The notes beneath the pieces were generated by a model that saw nothing but the letters and a program-made list of their open reading frames with translations, did not search any database and had not been told where the DNA came from. A stretch of 64,000 nucleotides of DNA from MSPOR6 sp964652195 (GTDB lineage Bacteria; Poribacteria; WGA-4E; WGA-3G): contig CAZZBB010000109.1 in NCBI GenBank assembly GCA_964652195.1, positions 38,403 to 102,402 of the forward strand, written 5' to 3'. The translations under genes were made by a program, and so were the position numbers. This document shows positions 52,892 to 62,261 of this stretch, piece by piece. Numbering within the stretch: the stretch's first letter is position 1; the number at the start of each line of letters is the position of its first letter.

Positions 52892-54385
52892 ATGAGTCAA
52901 GAAGAGAATAAAGATTCTGAAGAGAAAAAGTCAGAAGATAATGATAAGTCAATTCCAGAGGATAATCTCTCTATAACACAACATAGTGTTACCATTGATG
53001 GTAAAGAGTATAAGTATACTGCTACCACAGGGACACTTGTATTAAAGAAAGAAGTCGACAAAGAGGGTGAAAAAGCAAAAGCCTCTATCTTCTTCATTGC
53101 ATATACTTTAGATGATGTTGAGGATGCGTCGGATCGTCCAATAACATTTTCATTCAATGGAGGTCCAGGTTCATCTTCTGTATGGTTACATTTAGGTGTG
53201 TTAGGTCCACGGAGAGTCAAACCTGACGAACAAGGAAATCCTCCGAAACCTCCTTATGAATTAACTAACAACGAATTTTCTATTTTAGATAAAACAGACC
53301 TTGTATTTATTGACCCTGTAAGTACAGGTTTTAGTCGCGCTGTACCCGGTGAAGAAGCAAAACAGTTTCACGGATTCCAACAAGATATTGAATCTGTAGG
53401 TAATTTTATTCTTCTGTATTTAGGGCGGTATCAACGCTGGCGTTCTCCTAAATTTCTCATTGGAGAAAGTTATGGCACTACACGTGCATCAGGTTTATCA
53501 GGCTATCTCCAGGATCAGAATGGAACATATCTCAACGGGATTATGCTCGTTTCAGTTGTATTAAACTTCCAGACGATTAGTTTTTCTGTTGGAAATGAAC
53601 TGCCATATATTTTATTTCTACCGACCTACACCGCTACTGCATTTTGGCACAATAAACTCAATGACTTAGATACAAAATCAGAAGGTAGTTTTGAACGGAT
53701 CATGAACGAAGTCAGAGAGTTTGCATTAGGTGATTACGCACTGGCTTTGATGCAGGGGTCAAACATCTCGGATCGTAGAAGACAAACAGTAGTTAAGAAA
53801 TTAGCTATGTATACAGGATTATCACCAGAATATATTGAGAAAACCGATTTGCGGATCAAAATTTTCCGATTTACAAAAGAACTACTCCGTGAAGAAGGAA
53901 AAACTGTGGGACGTTTTGATAGTCGTTTTACCGGAATTGACCGTGACACCGCAGGTGAAACTTATGAGTATGACCCAAGTTCTGCTGTTATACAAGGAGC
54001 ATATACGGCTACACTAAACGATTATGTACGGGCTGATCTTGAGTTCGAAAGTGACCTACCCTATGAAATTCTAAGTGGACGCGTACACCCGTGGGATTAT
54101 AGCGGATTTCAAAATGCTTATGTCAACGTTGCTGATACATTACGCAAAGCAATGACAACAAACCCTGCACTAAAAGTATTCGTCGCAAACGGTTATTACG
54201 ATTTGGCAACGCCATTCTTAGCGACTGAATATACTTTCACACATCTCGGGTTGGATAAGTCCTTACAAGATAACATCACTATGGCATATTACGGTGCTGG
54301 ACACATGATGTATATTGATATGGATGAACTTGAGAAAATGAAAAACGACCTGGATGCATTTCTTGATGCAACTCTTTCAGATTAA
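52892..54385 (+). CDS. Serine carboxypeptidase-like S10 family peptidase, copy 1
   Basis: This 497-residue protein is an alpha/beta-hydrolase peptidase of family S10. Key parts: TFSFNGGPGSSSVWLHLG near residue 85-102 (oxyanion region), the catalytic serine in LIGESYGTTRAS (Ser192), Asp in ANGYYDLATPFLAT near 437, and His in AGHMMYIDMDE near 470. There is no clear signal peptide; the first 30 residues are Glu/Lys/Ser-rich. A nearly identical gene follows 148 bases later (1642-bp offset). The role and substrate are unknown. Confidence 0.92.
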   Translation: MSQEENKDSEEKKSEDNDKSIPEDNLSITQHSVTIDGKEYKYTATTGTLVLKKEVDKEGEKAKASIFFIAYTLDDVEDASDRPITFSFNGGPGSSSVWLHLGVLGPRRVKPDEQGNPPKPPYELTNNEFSILDKTDLVFIDPVSTGFSRAVPGEEAKQFHGFQQDIESVGNFILLYLGRYQRWRSPKFLIGESYGTTRASGLSGYLQDQNGTYLNGIMLVSVVLNFQTISFSVGNELPYILFLPTYTATAFWHNKLNDLDTKSEGSFERIMNEVREFALGDYALALMQGSNISDRRRQTVVKKLAMYTGLSPEYIEKTDLRIKIFRFTKELLREEGKTVGRFDSRFTGIDRDTAGETYEYDPSSAVIQGAYTATLNDYVRADLEFESDLPYEILSGRVHPWDYSGFQNAYVNVADTLRKAMTTNPALKVFVANGYYDLATPFLATEYTFTHLGLDKSLQDNITMAYYGAGHMMYIDMDELEKMKNDLDAFLDATLSD

Positions 54386-54520
54386 ACGTGAGTTTGATAA
54401 TAGGTATATGAACTTCATTTCACTCAAAATTTTATTTTCATAGACCCGGTAGGCGGGGAATGCTTTATAGCATTCATACCGTTGATTCGAATATAAAATC
54501 TGAGTTAGCAAACTCACGTT
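54385..54520. mobile_element. 136-bp MITE-like element with AACGTGAGTTTG ends
   Basis: AACGTGAGTTTG (54385-54396) and CAAACTCACGTT (54509-54520) are perfect 12-bp inverted repeats, and flanking bases extend the match. Inside is CCCGGTAGGCGGGGAATGCT followed by a GAATGCT-TTAT-AGCATTC stem and CATACCGTTGATTC. It overlaps the stop codon of the first S10 gene and ends 13 bases before the second. Confidence 0.8.
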
Positions 54521-54533
54521 AAAGGAAATATAA

Positions 54534-56027
54534 ATGAGTCAAGAAGAGGATAAAGTTTCTGAAGAGAAAAAGTCAGAGGATAATGATAAGTCAATTCCAG
54601 AGGATAATCTCTCTATAACACATCATAGTGTTACCATTGATGGTAAAGAGTATAAGTATACTGCTACCACGGGGACACTTTTATTAAAGAAAGAAGTCGA
54701 CAAAGAGGGTGAGAAAGCAAAAGCTTCTATTTTCTTCATTGCCTATACTTTAGATGATGTTGAGGATACTTCGGATCGTCCAATCACATTTTCATTCAGT
54801 GGAGGCCCAGGTTCATCTTCTGTATGGCTGCATTTGGGAGTGTTAGGACCACGGAGAGTCAAACCTGACGAACATGGAAATCCTCCACAACCTCCTTATG
54901 AATTAACTAACAACGAATTTTCTATTTTAGATAAAACAGACCTTGTATTTATTGACCCTGTAAGTACAGGTTTTAGTCGCGCTGTACCCGGTGAAGAAGC
55001 AAAGCAGTTTCACGGGTTCCAACAAGATATTGAATCAGTTGGGGATTTTATTCTTCTGTATTTAGGGCGGTATCATCGGTGGCGTTCTCCTAAATTTCTC
55101 ATTGGAGAAAGTTATGGCACTACACGCGCATCAGGTTTATCAGGCTATCTCCAGGATAAGAATGGAACCTATCTCAACGGAATTATGCTCGTTTCAGTAG
55201 TATTAAACTCCCAGACCATCAGCTTTTCTGTTGGAAATGAACTGCCATATATTTTATTTCTACCGACCTACACCGCTACTGCATTTTGGCACAATAAACT
55301 CATTGACTTAGATACAAAATCAGAAGGTAGTTTTGAACGGATCATGAACGAAGTCAGAGAGTTTGCATTAGGTGATTACGCACTGGCTTTGATGCAGGGG
55401 TCAAACATCTCGGATCGTAGAAGACAAACAATTGTTAAGAAAATAGCTATGTATACGGGATTATCACCAGAATATATTGAGAAAACCGATCTGCGGATCA
55501 AGATTTTCCGATTTACAAAAGAACTACTCCGTAAAGAAGGAAAAACTGTGGGACGGTCTGATAGTCGGTTTACTGGAATTGACCGTGATACCGCAGGTGA
55601 AACTTGTGAGTATGATCCAAGTTTAGATGTTATACAAGGGGCATATACTGCTACGCTGAACGACTATGTCCGTGGTGACCTTGAGTTCGAAAGTGACTTA
55701 CCCTATGAAATTTTTAGTGGACGGGTACACCCGTGGGATTTTAGCGGATTTCAAAATGCTTATGTCAACGTTGCTGATACATTACGCAAAGCAATGACAA
55801 CAAACCCTTCATTAAAAGTATTCGTCGCAAACGGTTACTACGATTTGGCAACGCCATTCTTAGCTACTGAATACACTTTCACACATCTCGGGTTGGATAA
55901 GTCCTTACAAGATAACATCACAATGGCATATTATGGTGCTGGACACATGATGTATATTGATATGGATGAACTTGAGAAAATGAAAAACGACCTGGATGCA
56001 TTTCTTGATGCAACTCTTTCTGACTAA
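54534..56027 (+). CDS. Serine carboxypeptidase-like S10 family peptidase, copy 2
   Basis: This 497-residue protein differs from copy 1 at only about 25 positions by my manual count. The catalytic serine (LIGESYGTTRAS), aspartate (GYYDLATPF) and histidine (AGHMMYID) are kept, so both copies look active. Changes cluster at sites such as NGG to SGG near residue 88, YQRW to YHRW, and SSAVIQ to SLDVIQ near 365. The ribosome binding site AAAGGAAATATAA is the same as that of copy 1. It was created by tandem duplication of a 1642-bp segment. Confidence 0.92.
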   Translation: MSQEEDKVSEEKKSEDNDKSIPEDNLSITHHSVTIDGKEYKYTATTGTLLLKKEVDKEGEKAKASIFFIAYTLDDVEDTSDRPITFSFSGGPGSSSVWLHLGVLGPRRVKPDEHGNPPQPPYELTNNEFSILDKTDLVFIDPVSTGFSRAVPGEEAKQFHGFQQDIESVGDFILLYLGRYHRWRSPKFLIGESYGTTRASGLSGYLQDKNGTYLNGIMLVSVVLNSQTISFSVGNELPYILFLPTYTATAFWHNKLIDLDTKSEGSFERIMNEVREFALGDYALALMQGSNISDRRRQTIVKKIAMYTGLSPEYIEKTDLRIKIFRFTKELLRKEGKTVGRSDSRFTGIDRDTAGETCEYDPSLDVIQGAYTATLNDYVRGDLEFESDLPYEIFSGRVHPWDFSGFQNAYVNVADTLRKAMTTNPSLKVFVANGYYDLATPFLATEYTFTHLGLDKSLQDNITMAYYGAGHMMYIDMDELEKMKNDLDAFLDATLSD

Positions 56028-56139
56028 ACGTGAATTTGATAATAGATATATGAACTTCATTTCACCCAATATTTTACTTTCATAGACCCGGTAGGTGCGG
56101 TTTCCTAACCGCACCGAATACAATGATCTTAATTATCAA
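56026..56139. mobile_element. 114-bp MITE-like element, second of the pair
   Basis: AAACGTGAATTTGATAAT and, reverse-complemented, AAACGTAAGTTTGATAAT match with two differences. The left half is collinear with 54384-54450, but the centre differs: GGTAGGTGCGGTTTCCTAAC in place of GGTAGGCGGGGAATGCT. The element therefore combines a duplicated left part with a different core, also seen at 27356. Confidence 0.75.
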
Positions 56140-56170
56140 ACTTACGTTTCTGATTAAAGAATGAAATTGT

Positions 56171-57217
56171 ATGAGTTACCAGAGAGATTTTGAAAATAGG
56201 TTAAACATTGCAGTGGTTGGTGTTGGTTCCCATGGATACCGTAATGTTCTACCAACAATGACATTTCTTCCTGTGAAGTTACAAGCATTCTGTGATGTAA
56301 ATATTGACCGTGCCAAACTTACTGCACAGCAATACGGTGTAAAAGCATGTTATGACAACATGACAGTTATGTTTCAAAATGAAGACTTAGATGCAATATT
56401 CCTCTGTGTACCACCAAGATTACATCCAGAACTGACTTGTGAAGCACTTGATGCTGGTCTACATGTGTGGTTAGAAAAACCTCCAGGAATGTCTGTAAGT
56501 GAAGTAGAGGAGATGATTCGCCATCAAAAGGATAGGGTTGTAGTTGTAGGTTTTAAGAAGGCATTTATGCCGGCAACTGAAAAGATAGTTGAGATCTTTC
56601 AAACAGAGCAATACGGTCCATTACGAACAATGTTGGGTGTATACCCGATGACCATTCCAAGTAATGGAGAGGAAATTATTCGTGGAGGGGAACATACGAA
56701 CTGGTTACAGAATGGTGTGCATCCATTATCACTTTTATTGGCTGTCGGCGGCAAGGTTTCGTCTGTAACAGTACACAGAAGTCCCCGTGGTGGTGGTGTA
56801 TGTATCATAGAATTTGTAAGTGGAGTTCTTGCCAATTTCCATCTTGCTGATGGAGCAAGACATGGACAACCTTCAGAACTATACCAATTCTTCGGTAATG
56901 GATGTCATGCAGAAATTATGAATGGCAAGCAGGTTAAATTACAACGTGGAATGGATTTTGATTATTCAGGTAGTACAAGTTTTCTAAACGAAGGGTTCGG
57001 TAGTGGAGCCATAGTTTGGGAACCCCAATTCTCACTTGGAACATTGGAAAACAAAGGTCTATTTATTCAAGGATTCTATCAAGAAATGCGATATTTCTGT
57101 GATTGTATTTTGGAAGGGAAACCTGCAGAGAAAGGTTCGCTTGAGTTTGCGTTAGAAGTAATGAAGGTTTATGAAGCAGGACTCCGTTCAATGGGAAATA
57201 CAGTTGCTATTTCCTGA
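56171..57217 (+). CDS. Gfo/Idh/MocA family oxidoreductase
   Basis: This 348-residue protein has NIAVVGVGSHGYRNVLPTM at residues 12-30, LEKPPGMSVSEVEEMI near 100, and VGFKKAFMPATEK near 125, then a C-terminal domain with GGEHTNWLQNGVHPLSLLLA near 172-191 where NGVHPLS replaces the usual GxHxxD type, a divergence also seen in some family members. NAD(P)-dependent oxidation of an unknown sugar or polyol is expected. It is 38 bases before the OLD-like gene on the same strand. Confidence 0.88.
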   Translation: MSYQRDFENRLNIAVVGVGSHGYRNVLPTMTFLPVKLQAFCDVNIDRAKLTAQQYGVKACYDNMTVMFQNEDLDAIFLCVPPRLHPELTCEALDAGLHVWLEKPPGMSVSEVEEMIRHQKDRVVVVGFKKAFMPATEKIVEIFQTEQYGPLRTMLGVYPMTIPSNGEEIIRGGEHTNWLQNGVHPLSLLLAVGGKVSSVTVHRSPRGGGVCIIEFVSGVLANFHLADGARHGQPSELYQFFGNGCHAEIMNGKQVKLQRGMDFDYSGSTSFLNEGFGSGAIVWEPQFSLGTLENKGLFIQGFYQEMRYFCDCILEGKPAEKGSLEFALEVMKVYEAGLRSMGNTVAIS

Positions 57218-57255
57218 ATGACTATACCAACTTATATGATGATTATGGATGCAAT

Positions 57256-59021
57256 ATGCTAACGAAATTAATCTGTCGTAATTTCAAGAACTTTGACGAT
57301 GTTGAGATAGAATTGGGGAATCCAGTAGTATTCATTGGTCCCAATAATTCGGGTAAAACTACAGCATTGCAGGCTTTGGCATTGTGGGAAATAGGATTAA
57401 AACGGTGGAATGAGAAACGTAAAGGAAAACCCAATCCAGAGAAACGCTCAGGAGTTGCTATAAACCGTCGTGATCTAATTTCTATTCCTGTACCCAATGC
57501 ACGATTGCTCTGGAGGAATTTGCATGTCCGCGATGTAAGAAGAGTTGAAGGTAAGCAAACCACTCGTTACATTCGTATAGATATTGTCGTTGAAGGTGTT
57601 ACACACGGAAAAGCATGGGAATGCGGTTTTGAATTTGATTATGCAAACGAAGAATCCTTTTACTGCAGACCTCTCAGAATTAAAGAAATTGATGGTAAAG
57701 TAAAAGAACAGATGCCGGTTGCTGAGGAAGTTTCAGATTTATCTATGGCTTTTCTCCCCCCAATGTCTGGACTTGCTTCAAACGAAATCAGATTAGAACA
57801 AGGAACTATTGGAGTTCGGATTGGAGAAGGAAGAACAGCGGAAGTGTTGCGTAATATTTGCTACCAAGTTTCACAGGATACCGAAAAATGGGATAAAATC
57901 ATTAAACAGATCAATGAATTATTCGGTGTTCAAATAAATAATCCGTATTATATTCAGGAGCGGGGAGAAGTGACAATGGATTACCAAGATGAGTCAGGTA
58001 TTTCATTAGACCTTTCTTCATCTGGACGTGGTTTACAACAAACATTACTATTACTTGCTTACATTGCTGCAAACCCCGGTTCAGTGCTACTACTTGATGA
58101 ACCTGATGCACATCTTGAAATCTTACGCCAACGACAGATTTATCAAGTATTGACTGAATCAGCCAACGAATACAATAGTCAAATCATTGCTGCAAGTCAT
58201 TCTGAGGTGATACTAAACGAAGCAGCTGAACGAGATGTTGTGATTGCATTTCTTGGGAAGCCACATCGTATTGATGACCGTGGTAGTCAATTATCGAAAT
58301 CACTTCGAATTATCGGATATGAGCAATACTATCAGGCAGAACAACAGGGTTGGGTTCTTTATGTAGAAGGTCCTACTGATTTTGCAATCTTGCGAGCATT
58401 TGCAAAGAAACTTGATCATCCTTTACAATCTACCTTAAATACACCGTATGTGGAATATGTTTGTAATCAGCCACAGAAAGCAAGAAAACACTTTCATGGA
58501 TTACGCGAAGCAAAATCTGATATGGTAGGTTTCTGTCTTTTTGATCGAATTCATGATGAACTACACAATCATCCTGACTTAAGAGAGTATGTATGGACCC
58601 GACGGGAAATTGAAAATTATATAGTATCCAATAAACAAGTATTACTTAATTGGGCACAGGATGCTGCAAAGGAACACTCAGAGGGTCCTCTTTTTGATGT
58701 TGTTCATGTACCTGAGTGGATGTCTACAATGGAAAATACAATAAAGAATATTAAAATACAATAAAGAATATTGAAAAGGAATTTATAAAACAGCGTAAAG
58801 AATCCCCTTGGTCATCTGACATAAAGATAAGTGATGATTTTTTACATACGTTGTTTGACTCTTTTTTTGAAACTCTGGGTTTGCCGAATCTTATGAAGAA
58901 AACTAATTATCATACTTTAGTCCAATTTGTTCCAGTAGATCAGATAGATCCAGAAATTACTGACGTTCTCAATGAAATTTTGGAAGTATCAAAAAAGGCA
59001 GTACCGTTGAGTAGTATATAG
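57256..59021 (+). pseudogene. OLD-like AAA ATPase/TOPRIM gene, frameshifted by a 20-bp tandem duplication
   Basis: The readable part (502 residues, stop at 58762-58764) has Walker A VFIGPNNSGKTTALQAL near residue 30-46, the ABC-like signature LDLSSSGRGLQQTLLLLAYI near 252, Walker B VLLLDEPDAHLE near 278, and ASHSEVILNEA near 313. A TOPRIM-like start, LYVEGPTDFAILRAFAKKL, is near 370. At 58733-58772 a 20-bp unit is repeated exactly; removing one copy restores the frame to a TAG at 59019-59021 (about 581 residues, tail NIEKEFIKQRKESPWSSDIK and so on). OLD proteins are DNA nucleases with ATPase domains, often in defence. Truncation leaves most TOPRIM-like sequence but loses about 80 residues. 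Confidence 0.85.
58733..58772. repeat. Exact 20-bp tandem duplication inside the OLD-like gene
   Basis: AAAATACAATAAAGAATATT occurs at 58733-58752 and again, unchanged, at 58753-58772. Since 20 is not a multiple of three, it shifts the reading frame and creates the early TAA. Without one copy, the downstream frame is open for about 80 more codons. Confidence 0.95.
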
Positions 59022-59040
59022 TATAACCAGTGGAGATAAT

Positions 59041-60054
59041 ATGGAATATAGGAGACTCGGTAAATCTGGACTAAAGGTATCAGAAATCTGTTTAGGTACA
59101 ATGACCTTTGGACACGGAACAAATGAAAAAGAATCAGAACGGATGGTACATCTCGCTATGGATGCAGGTGTCAACTTCTTCGATACTGCTAATTCCTATG
59201 GAGAAGGCGAATCCGAAGTATTACTTGGTAAAGCTCTTAAAGATAGACGTCGTGATGCAATCATTGCAACGAAGTTCTTCAATCCAATGGGTAAAGGTCC
59301 AAACGATTCTGGTATGTCGCGTGTTCATATTATGCAAGCTATCGACGATAGTCTTAAAAGACTTCAGATGGACTATGTAGATATATATTATATCCATCAT
59401 GTAGATACACAAACACCCTTGGATGAGATGCTTAAAGCATTAGATGATCTGGTTAGTCAAGGGAAGGTTCGATACACGGCATGTAGCAACTACCAAGCAT
59501 GGAGACTCTCTGAAGCATTATGGATTAGCGATTCTAATAACCTTGAACAATTTGTATGTTATCAACCTATTTATAATCTTGTTGTACGGGATATAGAACA
59601 AGAATTGGTACCACTCTGTAAGAGAAAAGGATTAGGGATTGTCGTCTGGAGTCCATTAGCGGGAGGGTTTCTCTCTGGTAAGTATAAACCTGGAGAACGT
59701 ATACAACAAGGTTCGCGTTCAGAAGAAGGATGGGCATTTCCACAACGCTATTTCGCAATAAATGCAGATGAAACCTTACAAACACTCCTTGATGTATCCG
59801 AGAAATTCGGATATAGTCCAGCACAAGTTGCACTCCGATGGGTATTGGAACAAGAATCAATCACATCCGTAATTGTGGGGGCACGTAGAATTGAACACTT
59901 AATGGATAATCTTGGTACTGATAAATGTAAGCTAAAGGAACAAGAACTCAAGAGATTGAATGAAATATCTTTCTTACCTGACAGATATCCAGAAGCTATG
60001 GAAAAGAATATGCATGAACGTAGAGATAATGCTGTTGATATGCCAATTAGATAA
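59041..60054 (+). CDS. Aldo/keto reductase
   Basis: This 337-residue TIM-barrel NADPH enzyme has the catalytic tetrad visible: Asp in NFFDTANSYGEGESE (near 48), Tyr in the same segment (near 53), Lys in IIATKFFNPM (near 79) and His in YYIHHVDTQTPLDEM (near 119). The NADPH-binding end is SVIVGARRIEHLMDNLGT near 278-295. It is of the AKR11/12-like, YajO-type group; substrate unknown. GGAG lies ten bases upstream of the ATG. It follows the disrupted OLD-like gene by 19 bases. Confidence 0.93.
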   Translation: MEYRRLGKSGLKVSEICLGTMTFGHGTNEKESERMVHLAMDAGVNFFDTANSYGEGESEVLLGKALKDRRRDAIIATKFFNPMGKGPNDSGMSRVHIMQAIDDSLKRLQMDYVDIYYIHHVDTQTPLDEMLKALDDLVSQGKVRYTACSNYQAWRLSEALWISDSNNLEQFVCYQPIYNLVVRDIEQELVPLCKRKGLGIVVWSPLAGGFLSGKYKPGERIQQGSRSEEGWAFPQRYFAINADETLQTLLDVSEKFGYSPAQVALRWVLEQESITSVIVGARRIEHLMDNLGTDKCKLKEQELKRLNEISFLPDRYPEAMEKNMHERRDNAVDMPIR

Positions 60055-60197
60055 TAATGATGTATGAGTAATAATAGATACTACCTTGTAATCTAATACG
60101 AACTATTTAATGACTTATTTGACATATTTAATAGGAGAATAATAAGGTTTATCAGAGGTGACCGTTATTTAAGAGTTTTATTTTAGGGGGTATTTCG

Positions 60198-62240
60198 ATG
60201 AGAAGATGGAAACTAATTACTATTGTGGGTGTTGCCGTTCTTGTCGTTGCTGCTGCCGTTGTAGTCGGACGTATGGTCTTTGCTACCAAGAATGGAGATA
60301 GAGATTCTAACGCTCCTGCTGTACAAACAGCAGCTGTTGAACGTGGGGATATTGCCGTTACAATTGACGCAACTGGAACAATCAAACCGTTGAATATTGT
60401 TGAAATCAGCTCAAAAGCAAGTGGGAAAATATTAGAGTTGAGAGTTGACGCTGGGGATTATGTGGAAAAGGACGATATTATTGCCGTCATCGAAAAGACC
60501 TATGTTGAAATTAGTTTAGATCAAGCACAAGCTGATCTAAAAGCAGCAGAAGCACGCCTTCAACAATCAGAAATTGATATACAACTACAGAAAGAGCAAT
60601 CCGAAATTCAGATCCGCCAAGCTGAAGAATCTCTCAGTGAAGCAAAAAAACGGTTACAACAACTAAAAGAACAGATCCGGCTTGAAAAGATTGCAAATAA
60701 ACGAGGTGTCAAAGATGCAGAAAATAGTCTGAAAATTGCTAACCTTAGGTATAAACTTCTTACATCTGAAACGGTACGGGACGAAACGAAGAAACGCGCA
60801 CAAGCTTCAGTAACACAAGATAAAGTCAGTATGGAATTAGCGGAGAAAGAGCATAAAAGAAATACTGAATTACACGATCAGGGGCTAATTTCTAAGGCAG
60901 CACTTGATGCTTCTGAAGCGCAGTTTCAATCAGCTAAAGCAAGATATGATTCCTCTCTTGAACAGCTTAAGTTAGTTGAACAACCCGCAAGTGAAGTCGA
61001 GCTTGAACTCGCACAAGCAGATATTAAAAAAGCTGAGTTTTCACTCGAAGTCGCACATGAGAAGATTGAAGCGGAAGAATCACGAGATATGGATATTGAA
61101 TTACAGCAACAACGTATAACCCAAGCTGAAGATTCACTTTTACTCGCAAAAACAAATAAGAAACAGATTGACAGAAAAGAACGCGACTTAGAAAGTTCAA
61201 GAGCATCTCTAAAACGAAGTCAAGGCCAACTTGACCTACGACAAATCGAGTATGAGGATACCATTATTAAAGCCCCCATATCCGGGACTGTTCTTGAAAA
61301 GAAAGTTGAAGAGGGACAGGTAATTACTTCTCGTCTATCATCACTGGCATCTTCAGAAGGACAAACATTGGTTACAATGGCTGACCTTAACACTGTGTAT
61401 GTTGTGACAGAGGTTGATGAAACAGATATTGGAAAAGTACAAATTGGACAACCTGTGACTATTACCGTGGAAGCATATCCAGATATGCCGTTTGATGGAG
61501 AAGTATTGAAAATCGCACCTTTAGGGCAGGTTATTCAGAATATTACTACCTTTGAGGTTACATCTGAATTGAAAAATGTTGGAGCACCTGTTTCACGTCA
61601 AGGAATGCGAGGTAGAACTGGTGAACGACCCGGGGGTATGGAGTCAATGACTGAGGAACAGAGAGAACGATTCCGTCAAATGCGTCAACAACGTCAAACA
61701 GCAGGGGATGGAACGATTCCAACAGAAGTTTCTAAGCCACAACAAAATACTACTGAAAATACTGACGATACAAATGTCGCTGAAGTGAAAGAAGATAAGG
61801 ATGAAGATGATTGGGGAGCACTTTTTGGTGAACTCATCGAGGAAACACCCAGTCCACCCTCTATAGACGTTAACCAGCAAAAACAGACTGAATCCGTAAA
61901 AATGCCATTTCTCAAACCAGGGATGAATGCAAGTGTAAAGATCTCCGCTGTAAATAAAACTGGAATCCTTACACTGCCAACTGAAGCGGTTCTTGATATG
62001 CGAGGAAATAAAATGGTCAGAAAAATTGGGTCTGATGGTCTACCCGAGCGACCACTACCTGTTGTTGTTGGGGTGAGTAGTTTTGATAAGATAGAGATAA
62101 TTTCTGGACTCGCAGAAGGAGATCTGGTGGCTATTGGTGGATTCCAAAGGGGGAATGCTGGAAGTGAAATGTTTAGACGAATGATGTCAAATCCTGCTTC
62201 TACTGTCCGACGAATGGGTGGTGGACCAAGAGGCAGATAA
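60198..62240 (+). CDS. MacA/HlyD-type periplasmic adaptor with long coiled coil
   Basis: This 680-residue membrane-fusion protein has an N-terminal membrane anchor (about 5-30), a biotinyl-lipoyl domain (TGTIKPLNIVEISSKASGKI, DAGDYVEKDDIIAVIEKT), a very long coiled coil (about 105-345), the second lipoyl half (IIKAPISGTVLEKKVEEGQV), and beta-barrel sequence. Residues about 470-560 are an unusual Gln/Arg/Asp-rich insertion (RERFRQMRQQRQTAG, DDTNVAEVKEDKDEDDWG). The C-terminal membrane-proximal domain is LKPGMNASVKISAV to the end. Such proteins link an inner-membrane ABC transporter to an outer-membrane pore. The permease gene follows 21 bases later. Confidence 0.9.
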   Translation: MRRWKLITIVGVAVLVVAAAVVVGRMVFATKNGDRDSNAPAVQTAAVERGDIAVTIDATGTIKPLNIVEISSKASGKILELRVDAGDYVEKDDIIAVIEKTYVEISLDQAQADLKAAEARLQQSEIDIQLQKEQSEIQIRQAEESLSEAKKRLQQLKEQIRLEKIANKRGVKDAENSLKIANLRYKLLTSETVRDETKKRAQASVTQDKVSMELAEKEHKRNTELHDQGLISKAALDASEAQFQSAKARYDSSLEQLKLVEQPASEVELELAQADIKKAEFSLEVAHEKIEAEESRDMDIELQQQRITQAEDSLLLAKTNKKQIDRKERDLESSRASLKRSQGQLDLRQIEYEDTIIKAPISGTVLEKKVEEGQVITSRLSSLASSEGQTLVTMADLNTVYVVTEVDETDIGKVQIGQPVTITVEAYPDMPFDGEVLKIAPLGQVIQNITTFEVTSELKNVGAPVSRQGMRGRTGERPGGMESMTEEQRERFRQMRQQRQTAGDGTIPTEVSKPQQNTTENTDDTNVAEVKEDKDEDDWGALFGELIEETPSPPSIDVNQQKQTESVKMPFLKPGMNASVKISAVNKTGILTLPTEAVLDMRGNKMVRKIGSDGLPERPLPVVVGVSSFDKIEIISGLAEGDLVAIGGFQRGNAGSEMFRRMMSNPASTVRRMGGGPRGR

Positions 62241-62261
62241 AAAATAACGGGAGTATTGGTT

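Noticed and set aside
57256..59021. OLD-like protein naturally ending at 58764
   Set aside because: The exact 20-bp duplication at the point of truncation and the continuing open frame of about 80 codons make a frameshift far more likely.
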